From Pelobates cultripes (taxonomy: Eukaryota; Chordata; Amphibia; Anura; Pelobatidae), in contig OW240916.1 of assembly GCA_933207985.1 (NCBI GenBank), positions 316,209,928 through 316,273,927 on the forward strand: 64,000 nt of DNA, given 5' to 3'. The notes beneath the pieces are model-generated. The model did not search any database. It saw only the letters and a list, made by a program, of their open reading frames with translations, and was not told where the DNA came from. Of the stretch, positions 51,763-64,000 are shown in pieces. Every line of letters starts with the position of its first letter. Within the stretch, counting starts at the first letter, position 1. Made by a program: the position numbers and the translations under genes.

Positions 51763-53025
51763 GGTTAGAGGATCCGGCTCTCTCTGTGTGTGGTTAGAGC
51801 AGGGGAAGGCAATGCTCAGCACTCCGGATGTTATGGACTACATCTCCCATAATGCTGGCACAGGATCATGGGAGATGTAGTTCACAACATCTGGAGTGCT
51901 GAGCATTGCCTACCCTTGGGTTAAAGGATCCGGCCCAGAGTGTGCGTATACGGTTAGAGGATCCGGCTCTCTCTGTGTGCGTATACTGTTAGAGGATCCG
52001 GCTCTCTCTGTGTGCGTATACTGTTAGAGGATCCGGCTCTCTCTGTGTGCGTATACTACGGTTAGAGGATCCGGCTCTCTCTGTGTGTGCGTATGCGGTT
52101 AGAGGATCCGGCTCTCTCTGTGTGTGCGTATACGGTTAGAGGATCCGGCTCTCTCTGTGTGTGCGTATACGGTTAGAGGATCCGGCTCTCTCTGTGTGTG
52201 CGTATACGGTTAGAGGATCCGGCTCTCTCTGTGTGTGCGTATACGGTTAGAGGATCCGGCTCTCTCTGTGTGTGCGTATACGGTTAGAGGATCCGGCTCT
52301 CTCTGTGTGTGCGTATACGGTTAGAGGATCCGGCTCTCTCTGTGTGTGCGTATACGGTTAGAGGATCCGGCTCTCGGTTAGAGGATCCGGCTCTCTCTGT
52401 GTGTGCGTATACGGTTAGAGGATCCGGCTCTCTCTGTGTGTGCGTATACGGTTAGAGGATCCGGCTCTCTCTGTGTGTGCGTATACGGTTAGAGGATCCG
52501 GCTCTCTCTGTGTGTGCGTATACGGTTAGAGGATCCGGCTCTCTCTGTGTGTGCGTATACGGTTAGAGGATCCGGCTCTCTCTGTGTGTGCGTATACGGT
52601 TAGAGGATCCGGCTCTCTCTGTGTGTGCGTATACGGTTAGAGGATCCGGCTCTCTCTGTGTGTGCGTATACGGTTAGAGGATCCGGCTCTCTCTGTGTGT
52701 GCGTATACGGTTAGAGGATCCGGCTCTCTCTGTGTGTGCGTATACGGTTAGAGGATCCGGCTCTCTCTGTGTGTGCGTATACGGTTAGAGGATCCGGCTC
52801 TCTCTGTGTGTGCGTATACCGTTAGAAGATCCGGCTCTCTCTGTGTGTGCGTATACCGTTAGAAGATCCGACTCTCTGTGTGTGCGTATACCGTTAGAAG
52901 ATCCGACTCTCTGTGTGTGCGTATACCGTTAGAAGATCCGACTCTCTGTGTGTGCGTATACCGTTAGAAGATCCGACTCTCTCTGTGTGCGTATACCGTT
53001 AGAGGATCCGGCTCTCTCTGTATTC
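51763..53025. repeat. 37-bp minisatellite in hmgcr intron 1, about 30 copies
   Basis: The unit is GTTAGAGGATCCGGCTCTCT followed by CTGTGTGTGCGTATACG. The central units (52080-52800) are almost identical; edge units vary (CCGTTAGAAGATCCGACTCT at 52820-52990). Interrupted by a MITE at 51800-51918. Confidence 0.95.
51800..51918. mobile_element. hAT-type MITE (119 bp)
   Basis: Near-perfect fold-back with ends CAGGGGAAGGCAATGCTCAG and its complement, core ACTACATCTCCCAT/ATGGGAGATGTAGT. The 8-bp duplication GGTTAGAG (51792-51799) / GGTTAAAG (51919-51926) is typical of hAT. It inserted into the first units of the 37-bp minisatellite. Confidence 0.88.
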
Positions 53026-56000
53026 CTGTCCCTCCCCAGGAGCCTAAGCCAACCATTACTCATACAGCTGCCTTACTATTGTATTTACAGAAATATTCCG
53101 GAGTCTGGTTTCACCTAATTTAAATCCATTTGAGACCAAAATCCTCATTGTTTTATTACATATAATTTTTTATTGGAAAAATGTAAATTGTCAGTAGCTT
53201 ACAAAGACACAGGAGAGCATATGAAACACAATAAGTTCAGTTTTTCATTTAACGACAAAAAAACCCAGCAAGGTCTTAACCAACATCATGTATAACGCTG
53301 TCTGGTAAAAGTTGCTTGTGCATTGAAGAAAGTATGGTGGGTTTGCCCTTCCAAGGTGAAGAGGGGATAGTGAAAGCATAAAGAGAGAGAGAAAAGGTAC
53401 TGTAGGAATAGTCTAGTCCAGAGTAAAGGAGGTAAATTACCGAATTACAAAACCTCCCCAAATTTCTATCCATCCATAAACTTGAAATCTTTATTCCAAA
53501 AATCACAGATGGCGGAGCAGGACAGCAGTCTATCAAATTATATTTTTTCCAACGTTTAAGCTGGCAGCATTTGGGTAGCCCAGTGGAACAGCACATGGGG
53601 CGTCATGGGAACTGCGTTGTTACAGAATTATCAAAACGTGTTCATTTTGGGTTTCCTGATTAGTTTAGTTGTTGGACAGTGTTTTGTGAGATTTTTTTTT
53701 GTTTGTCAGATATTCATGTATCATGGCTTGAACAGTGTTGACTGTTGTTAAATATTTGGTGTTCATTCTGATTTTATCAAGGTACTTTGTATAACCAGAT
53801 TAAATTGAATACGGCATCCTTATTTACATAAATATCACCTGTCTTGACTATAGGCTCCGCCCTTCGTTGCTTTATAATTTAGGAGGAAAGCTTGTATAAT
53901 GTAGTATATTGGGCATTTGCCTTTCAAACTATATAACTTTGGAGTTTGTCTGTTTGACTTCGTATTGCTTCATGGTGTCCCCAATCTACATGGCTGAGTG
54001 TCTGCTTGTAAGTAAAATCAGCAGGTAACTTTTATTTTGTCTGCCTGTGTAATAATGTACCCAAGTCCATATACTATTTTCACCTCGGTTGACGGCAAGT
54101 TTATTGTAAGTAGTGTATTCAAGTATTTTTAGACACGTTCCGCAAAGTTTCTTTTTGAGCCAGAAAGTGACTTGTTGAATGTTTTTTTTGTAATCCTTTG
54201 GAGTTGGAAATTTACATAAACTCTGATTTATCTACAAAGGGATCCATGATCTAATTATATGGGGAGTTTCCCAGTTGCTCTATTTTGACTCCCCATTGTG
54301 TTGTAAAAAACGTAACAGCAGGGATGGGGTTACATTGACAAAATATATAAAGACAGTAGATGTTATATACATTGCTTATTGGTATCTGTAAGGACCCAGA
54401 AGACATTGCTTGCAATACAGCTTACCAGAAATGGCAGCGGAATGTAAAAATAGTGTGCATTTGCCCACATACAGTTAAATAATATATTTCTAAAACAAAG
54501 GTATTTAAACCTGCTATAGCACTTTTCTTTTATCAATCTCTTGGCTATTGATGTAATACAGTGAAATGGTACAACCCCCCCCCCACCCCCAACTGTAGGA
54601 ATGGGGAGGTAAGTTACATTTCTTAAAGGCATTATATCCGTTCTATCTGCAGTGTGTTATCATAATTAGAGTATACACAAGGGCAAGTGAGATTTTATGG
54701 ACCAGATTTCACAGTTAAAAACTATGCTCTATTATGGTGGTCATAATCAAAAACAAAACAGTGTGATGGAGTGCCCTGGCTCCCCCTCCTTGTAAGTTGT
54801 CAGACTGTTAAGAAAATGGGCGCTCTCCTGGCACTATAAACCTCAAAGTATGTGGTAGTGGTTATGGTGTTTGGAGATGTCTTTTAACACTTGTTTTAAC
54901 GCTTATCATTGTAAATAAGGATAATTGTGGGGAAAGCTGCTTATGGAATTTTCAGATTTAGCTGATGTGGAATTACGTATCTGGTGGTGCCATGCTTAAA
55001 ATTTGTGAGTGTGTACACGTTCATATAATTTATGTACTAAGAAAAAATGTGTAGGTTTGTATTTAAAAGACTTGATTAAGTTGCAAAAGTGACCTGTTTG
55101 ATCTTAACATAAATATGTGCCATGTTTGACAATATCTATCATTACCGTGGACAAACTGAGACACCAGGTGTCTGTCCATCTTCCCGTACTGTGCGAATCC
55201 TTGAATAGACCTCTAGGAAAGCCAGTTACATAATCTGTAAATCATTGTTCCCTGAACTTCACGACTTGATGCAGATAAAGGATTTGAGCAGTGCAAAGGT
55301 AATAATAATGTGTTTGCTCAAAGGCTTGTGCATTTACATTTATCATTAATGGCATTTAGTCACGGATTACTGGCTGCTAAAACCCTCAGAATAAAAATAT
55401 CCAACTCATTTACTAAACACCACATTCAAACCTCTCAAAGTTACAAAAATGACACCGATGTACCCCATTTTTGTCAGCTCCTGTTCTAACAACCTAGTTC
55501 CAGCTCTTTTGAATTGAATCCACTTCTTTAGGAAATCCTTCCTCCTGGGACTCTCTGCAGTGAAAGGCTAAATAGATCCCTGGAAGAAGACACCTGGACA
55601 GAGAGGGGTGCAAAACCATCAGAACATGCATACAATATAAGAGTGATATATGTATTACACGTAACGGCTAGAAAGAAATCTGATCCAATATAGAACCTCT
55701 CCATAACAAGTCTAATGTTCTGCCTAGGATCAGTTTAATGGCTTGACAATCCTTTCATATAATTGCTACATGAAGCCTCAGACTGAAATAATTCTATGTG
55801 TGTGTGTAATCTAGGATTTTACTGCTGAAGTAAAACGTGCCATTTAGTGACTCATTGCTGGGAGACAGGACATTTGTTTGAGATGAGCGGTGTATCCCAG
55901 TAGCCTGAATTGTTAGTTTCCAGCCAGTCAAAACATGGGTGGAATTGAAATGCTCGTTGGTGATCACAAACCCCATCGACAGATTTCAGCGGACAGTAAA

Positions 56001-57139
56001 ACGGAGCAGTGAGCTGTAATGGTAGCAACTGGTACCCGTGGCTATATCGAACTTGTCAGAGCTAATCTGGCCGAGCAGCCGTGATGGCAGGAATATATTT
56101 ATGACACTATAAACTATTGAGTTGTGTATTGCTCTGCAATGGATTGCATGCGGCTGCAAGGTTTGAATCAGTCACTAATTGGCATCGGTGCCCACAGGTT
56201 GGATGCTGAGAGCAGGGAGTTGGAGATTGACTGCATTGCTGTAGGAGCACCCGCTCTGCTAGCATCCTTTAGTTGTAGTCCGTTACAACTCGAGAAACAA
56301 AGGCTCTCCCTCCTGGCAATAGAGATAGTGTTACTCCACTACTTTAGGTCAGTTTAGGATATTGGTGTTACAATGCCTTACTGCCCTCTGCCTCTCCCCC
56401 CCTTACCTGTATTCCTTTAACTTGCCTGTAATTCAGGTGCCAATCTACTTCCTCTGTCTGACGTCAGTAGGGGCCTTGCTCTCTTCCAGGCTGCCAGTCA
56501 CATGTGTGGGTGTAGCTAGCCCCCGGCAAACAAGCTGAAACACTGTACATCATGGCTGCTACCACAATGACCACTTCAAATCACTGTAGTGTATATGGTG
56601 GTTGGAGTAACCCTTGAATGATGTGAAATTGAAGAATTAATTCAGGAGGGCTAACAAAGCAGTGGAGGCAGGGAGCGGTGCGAAGCCGACCCTAGATAAG
56701 AAGTCAAATTGTTCTAAAATGGTTTAATTATTTACAATGTGACGGTGTCTGAACAATCCTGTCACCATAACCACTGCAGTGTGCTTGGAGTCTTCCTTTT
56801 AAGGTGTGGTAACCTGGTATTTTCATAAATCAGAACACCACTCAATAGAACAAATTTGCATCTGAGATATTTGGATAGTCCATATAGCAAGACTTGAAAT
56901 TTCAAGTCCTGTGTCACTAGCCAGACTTTAAAAGTTACTTTCCACTGCTAGGCTCGAGGGTCCATGGCTCATACACCATAGGGGAATTTCTAGTCACCAG
57001 GACTACATTTTTAAATTGCCAATGGCTGCATATAGTGTGTAATCTTGTCTGAGCAAGGCTCACCTTCTGTTACTCTATGTCCAGCTGGTTGTTTGTTAAC
57101 CCTGTTAGTTTTATAAACAGTGAAATATTTATATTCCTA
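53026..57139. other. hmgcr intron 1, no recognised feature
   Basis: About 4.1 kb of mostly unique-looking intron. Short frames such as the one at 53276-53596 (minus) show no convincing family similarity. A C-rich run lies at 54577-54592. I see no gene. Confidence 0.5.
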
Positions 57140-60100
57140 TTAAAGGGACACTATAGTCACCTTAACAACTTTAGCTTAATGAAGCAGTTTTGGTGTATAG
57201 AACATGCCCCTGCAGCCTCACTGCTCAATAGTCTGCCATTTAGGAGTTAAATCCCTTTGTTTATGAACCCTAGTCACACCTTCCTGCATGTGACCTGCAC
57301 AGCCTTCCACAAACACTTCCTGTAAAGAGAGCCCTATTTAAGCTTTCTTTATTGCAAGTTCTGTATAATTAACCCCTTAAGGACAGAGCTTCAGTTGTCT
57401 TTCACTTAATGACAACAGCATTTTTTGCTGTTTACGTTCAACTGCAATTTGCATTTTACTGATTTATTGCACCGACACACATACCGTTTTTTTAAAGGAC
57501 AGAAAGAGCTTTAATTTGATGAGATATATACTTATTTATTATAGAAAAAATACAGAAAAATGCCAAAAAATGTAAAATGTTTTTTTTTTTTGTTTGTTTT
57601 TTTTTACAGTTTTTGCAATAATAATGTGTGCATGATTAGTGCAGGTTAAGGAAAGTAATTAAAAATAAATTCATTTAGTTGTTCTGATTTACAGAATATA
57701 TAATGTGTCTGGGATTTTAAGTTTTTTTTGGTAGTTACATGTCACAAAGCACAAGGAGTAAAATACATTTTTAATGTGGAGCGATTTTAGAATTTGGTAT
57801 GTTTGTCTTGTAAGCTTAATAGTCATAAAAGAAATCAAAATTGCCACACAAAAGTATATATTTATATAAAGTAGACATCACGGGCTATTTACCTAAGGTT
57901 GTTTTGACACTTTCTACGTAGCCATTTCACCGCCAACCTCTGCTAAATATTGGAGTAAAATTGTGGGGGTTTTTTGTTTTTGTTTTTGGCACACAAACTT
58001 ATAACAAAGAAATTCTCATGTGTATTTTGTAAAGTTGTTGTGTGCTATTCCTGTACAAAGTTTTATTTTGTGTTCAGTTACATCTGCTGAGTAAAAGGAC
58101 ACCCCCATTGTATGTCTTTGGCACTATTTCGTGAAGTTACAGTGCCATATAGGTTACCTGTCCTTTTCAGTATTCACAGTAGAATTTTGAGAGATGGATT
58201 TAATGAGCCTTTGCTTCCATTTGGGGTATTAGTAGTTTGACTGTTCAAAAAAAACCCACAAAGGCCTACCATTTGTAAAAGTAGACACTCCAGGGTATCT
58301 TATAAGGTGCATATTGTGCCTTAACATGCCCCCATTTTTTTTCACCAATATATGCCAAAGTATGTGGTAAAAAATAATTTTGTGCATTTTTTACATACGG
58401 ATTGCATTTTTGCTGGGCATTTTGTATATTTCATGTGCCACTAAGTTCAAACACCCCAAATTATGCTCAGCTAAGTCTTCTGAGTAAAAAGACACCCCCA
58501 ATGAATGTCTTTGGCTTTTGAATTTTGACGCCGGGCCTGTGTGCAATTTCCAAGCATCTTTGCAGGTTTTAAATTCAAACTACCCCACAAAGGCCTACCA
58601 TTTCTTAAAGTAGACACCCCAGGGTATTTCAAAAGGTATATTTTGAACCGTAGCATGGGATCATTTTTCCGCTAGCTTGTACCAAGTGTAGTGGTAATAA
58701 GTGTTTTTTTTCTTCCTTTTTGACACACAAAGTGAGTTTGCACAGTATATTTTGCAAACCTTATGTGTGCTACGACTGTATAATACTTCATATGTTGCTC
58801 AGCTATGTGGTCTGAGCACAGCAATACCACCGTATGTACCTTTGCCAGGTATATGTGGATGTTGAAGGGGCACATTTGAGACGCAGCCATTCAGTTTTTT
58901 TCTAACTTTGAAGTTTTACGCTGTGTCCATGTTCCAATTTGGAGTAGATTAGATGGTTGGTTATTGAAACTTCCCCGCAAACACATACTATTTATTAAAG
59001 AATACACCCTGGGGTAATTCAAAAGGCATATTTTGAACCTTGGCGTGGGATCATTATTTCTCTAGTTTGTTCCTGGTGTAGTGGTAATGAGCGTTTTTAA
59101 ATGTATTATTTTTACTTTTTGAAACGTTTTTTACTTTTACAAACTAGTTTTTAAACTTTTGTTTTGCTTATTATTTTTTTTTAAACTTTCCTAAACTTTC
59201 TTAACTTTTTTTTACAGAGTTAACATATTTCTAAGCTTTTTTTTTATTATTTTTTTTTTTTTTTTTCCGTTAACCCCTAACTAGCAGTAAGTAGCACTAA
59301 CAGTGAATTCCCCATTTTCCCATAACTCCCACCCACCCCAGCTAGCAAAATATATAATTATAAAATATTTAAATTATTTAATTAAATAAATTGAACCCCT
59401 GAGGGATAAAAAATAAATAAAAGTTAATCGTCAGGAGTTAAAAAAAATTAGATCACAGTATAATACTGTGATCTGTATTTTGATCACTGTAGGCAGTGAT
59501 CGACTGGCAGGGAAGGGGTTAATTTTTATTTGGAGTCGCTAAAGGGGTTTTTTTTTTTATTTTTTACTTAAACGTTATTAAAGCTTTTTTAACTTAATTT
59601 TGATCTTTTTAAAGCTTATTTTAAAACTTTTTTTCTAACGTTAACCCCTAGTTAGCCTAACACCAAATCCCCCAATTCCCCACTAACTTCCACCCACCCC
59701 TGCTAACTAAATTTTTAATTTTAAAATACTTAAATTAATTAATAAAATAAATTTTAACCCCTAAGGATTAAAAAAAAAAAATTAACCCTCGGGGATTAAA
59801 AAATAAATAAATAATGAGATCATAGTAAAATGTGATCAGTTGGCAGGGAAGGGGTTAAGTTTTTGTTAAAATGGGTAAAGGGGGGTGGTATTTTAAATAA
59901 ACTTGATTTTATTTTATTTTTTAACAGGGGTCAGGATCAGCACTGTTCCGGCTCCCTGCACTTCACACAGAACCAGGAAGTGCAGGGAGGTGGAAGGTAA
60001 GCATACTAAACACATGTGCTCGCTCAGACAGGCAGACCTGAGCACCATTAACCCCGCGATCGCGGCTATCTGGGGTTAATTTTACCGCGTGACGACGGAC

Positions 60101-60491
60101 AAGGTCCGTCACTCGTCGTTAAGGGTTTCCCCTGAGTGACGGACCTCGTCTCTCACTCGTCATTAAGGGGTTAAGATTTTCTTATCCCCGTCTATGTTAA
60201 TAGCTTGCTAGACCCTGCAAGAGCCTCCTGTATGTGATTAAAGTTCAATTTAGAGATCGAGATACAATTATTTAAGGTAAATTACATCTGTTTGAAAGTG
60301 AAAGCAGTTTCTTTTTTCCATGCAGGCTCTCATAGCCAGAGGAGGTGTGGCTAGGGCTGCATAAACAGAAACAAAGTGATTTAACTCCTAAATGACAGTG
60401 AATTGAGCAGTGAAATTGCAGGGGAATGATCTATACACTAAAACTGCTTTATTTAGCTAAAGTAATTTAGGTGACTATAGTGTTCCTTTAA
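57140..60491. mobile_element. TTAA fold-back MITE, host of a second TTAA element
   Basis: Starts TTAAAGGGACACTATAGTCA (57140) and ends GTGACTATAGTGTTCCTTTA (60491), with TTAA at both edges. It is split at 57369 by the 2.8-kb element 57373-60170. Same family as 41486-47932. Confidence 0.85.
57373..60170. mobile_element. TTAA-flanked element 2 (2.8 kb)
   Basis: Starts CCCCTTAAGGACAGAGC and ends CGTCATTAAGGGG, with the TTAA duplication at 57369-57372 and 60171-60174. The reverse complement of 47682-47715 shows the uninterrupted site. The interior has tandem segments (AAAGTAGACACCCCAGGGTA, TAGTGGTAATAAG) shared with 35413-35936 and long T-runs, but no transposase frame. Classified as a non-autonomous piggyBac-like element from target site and ends. 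Confidence 0.82.
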
Positions 60492-62431
<1,940 letters not shown>

Positions 62432-62505
62432 TAATGCTGCGTCGGGGAAGGAGAGAGCAGTGTTTACCATGTAAAATGTAAAACGTGTTTTTCTTGCGTT
62501 CATAG

Positions 62506-62637
<132 letters not shown>

Positions 62638-62640
62638 TAG

Positions 62641-62916
<276 letters not shown>

Positions 62917-63014
62917 TAAGTCTAACAGATCCGAGCCCTGCGTCTGGCATTGTCTCTGTATTACCTTTTTAGCCCGCATTTTAACTGGCTTCTGTGTTTG
63001 GATTTTTCTTACAG

Positions 63015-63099
63015 TGAGGCTCTGCCTTTCTTTCTGCTACTGATTGATCTTTCCAAGGCCAGTGCCTTAGCCAAATTCGCTCTTAGTTCCAACTCACAG
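63015..63099 (+). CDS. hmgcr: hmgcr exon 5 (sterol-sensing domain)
   Basis: 85 nt after TTCTTACAG; completes the split Asn and encodes [20 protein letters not shown] then FALSSNSQ, bringing the reading to residue 150. The donor is GTACGT, phase 0. The next exon lies beyond the window. Confidence 0.96.
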
Positions 63100-63149
63100 G
63101 TACGTGCGCTTCATTGAAATCTGATAATCTGCAACCTTTTCAAAATATG

Positions 63150-63665
63150 TTAAAGGGACACTATAATCATCAAAACAACTACAGCTTAATGTTTTGGTGA
63201 GTACAGTCTGTCCCTGCAGGCCTTTTAATGTAAACACTGCCTTTTTTTTTTTTTTTCTCAGAGAAAAGGCAGTGTTTACATTGCTCTCTAGTGGCCATCA
63301 CTCCAGTCAGTGCTGCATGTTGTCTACACTCTGCATGGAGGCGCTGAATTTCCCCCATAGATATACATTGAATCAATGCATCTCTATCAGAAGATGCTGA
63401 TTGGCGCAGAGCGGCATTTTGCCATGTGCGATAACTTTTCAATGCTTTCCAATGGGAAAGCATTGCATTGGCAAAGATCATAAAGTTTGATCTCCACCAA
63501 GGGGGCGGGGTATGGGAGGGGCTAGCCGTGATCGGTCCTACTCAGTATTGGGAAAAAGTGAGTAAATCTAGGGTTGGTGAGGTGGGCATGGGGAGACTAA
63601 ACTGCCATTTAGACCTATAGTGTTAGGAATACACATTTGTTTTCCTGACACTAGTGTTCCTTTAA
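63150..63665. mobile_element. TTAA fold-back MITE in hmgcr intron 5
   Basis: Begins TTAAAGGGACACTATAATCA and ends ACTAGTGTTCCTTTAA; TTAA lies at both edges (63150-63153, 63662-63665). The interior has hairpins such as GGCAGTGTTTACATT against AATGTAAACACTGCC and GCTTTCCAATGGGAAAGC. Confidence 0.8.
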
Positions 63666-64000
63666 GTCCTCACTCTTTATTTCTATATTTCTGAGCTTTA
63701 ATTGTGTGCTCAGTATAACCTGTGCTTAGTTTCCTTTTTAAACAGGATGCTGCTAACCCTGGGGGTTTGTAACAAATGCTAGAATTTTACAATCCAGTAT
63801 CTATTTTTTTTTAACTATATTATCATCTCTAAATCATACATTGAAATGAGGACTCTCTCCCGCCTGGAATATTAGTAGAATTTAAAACCGATTCCTGCTG
63901 GGAGTTCCTGTTAGATTCTCAGATGGCGTTCCAGAATAAATGTATTCTAGTGTAGTTACCAGGATTTCTGATGACAAATGAATTGCTCTATTAATCAATC
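63666..64000. other. hmgcr intron 5, no recognised feature
   Basis: Intron sequence to the window edge; no exon seen. Confidence 0.5.

Noticed and set aside
51408..51880. Gly/Arg-rich frames just after hmgcr exon 1
   Set aside because: Product of the CAGG/GCCCCGGGG minisatellite within intron 1.
53276..53596. 106-codon minus-strand frame in hmgcr intron 1
   Set aside because: No recognisable domain or splice context; could be old transposon sequence but I cannot support it.

Overview
The window is vertebrate nuclear DNA, almost certainly from an anuran amphibian. The evidence is two split host genes with GT-AG introns, a repeat load of DIRS, Penelope, L1/Tx1-like, LTR, hAT and TTAA-target elements, and an HMG-CoA reductase N-terminus of amphibian type. 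There are two assembly gaps (26465-26881 and 36988-37087). I see no prokaryotic genes, operons or CRISPR arrays.

Two host genes lie head to head, about 29 kb apart. On the minus strand the first five coding exons of mapk15 (ERK7/8 kinase) run from the start codon at 21712 to 155, and the gene continues past the left edge. On the plus strand hmgcr has a CCAAT/GC-box promoter at about 51001-51300, a non-coding exon 1 ending at 51407, and coding exons 2-5 (62231-63099) that carry the start, the first membrane span, the INSIG-binding YIYF motif and the start of the sterol-sensing domain. It continues past the right edge.

The rest is mostly repeats. mapk15 introns hold a 38-bp minisatellite that grew out of the exon 4/intron 4 junction (431-4086), a sense-oriented, broken gammaretrovirus-like provirus with both LTRs (4559-13707), 76-, 37- and 38-bp minisatellites, and two nested solo LTRs in opposite orientations. 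The intergenic region holds a 48-bp minisatellite, hairpin-rich TTAA repeats, a third copy of the hairpin LTR family, two nearly complete DIRS retrotransposons in opposite orientation (A, minus, 27370-33186; B, plus, 41706-47591), two TTAA-flanked fold-back elements, a Penelope GIY-YIG remnant, a hAT-type element and a Tx1/L1 tail. hmgcr intron 1 carries a 37-bp minisatellite with a hAT MITE in its first units and a nested pair of TTAA elements.

Most insertion boundaries can be set to the base from target-site duplications, and three from uninterrupted paralogous sites elsewhere in the window. The most notable observations are: the exon-derived array of about 96 potential 5' splice sites next to a kinase exon; an LTR family whose predicted three-way junction and extra hairpin show paired compensatory changes between copies; two DIRS copies sharing a fused Gag-to-recombinase frame that stays open across the reverse transcriptase gene, with AATT-type integration junctions; a mosaic U3 in the provirus LTRs; an extra segment of about 168 codons in its pol gene; and NF-Y-type sites phased at exactly 31 bp in the hmgcr promoter.
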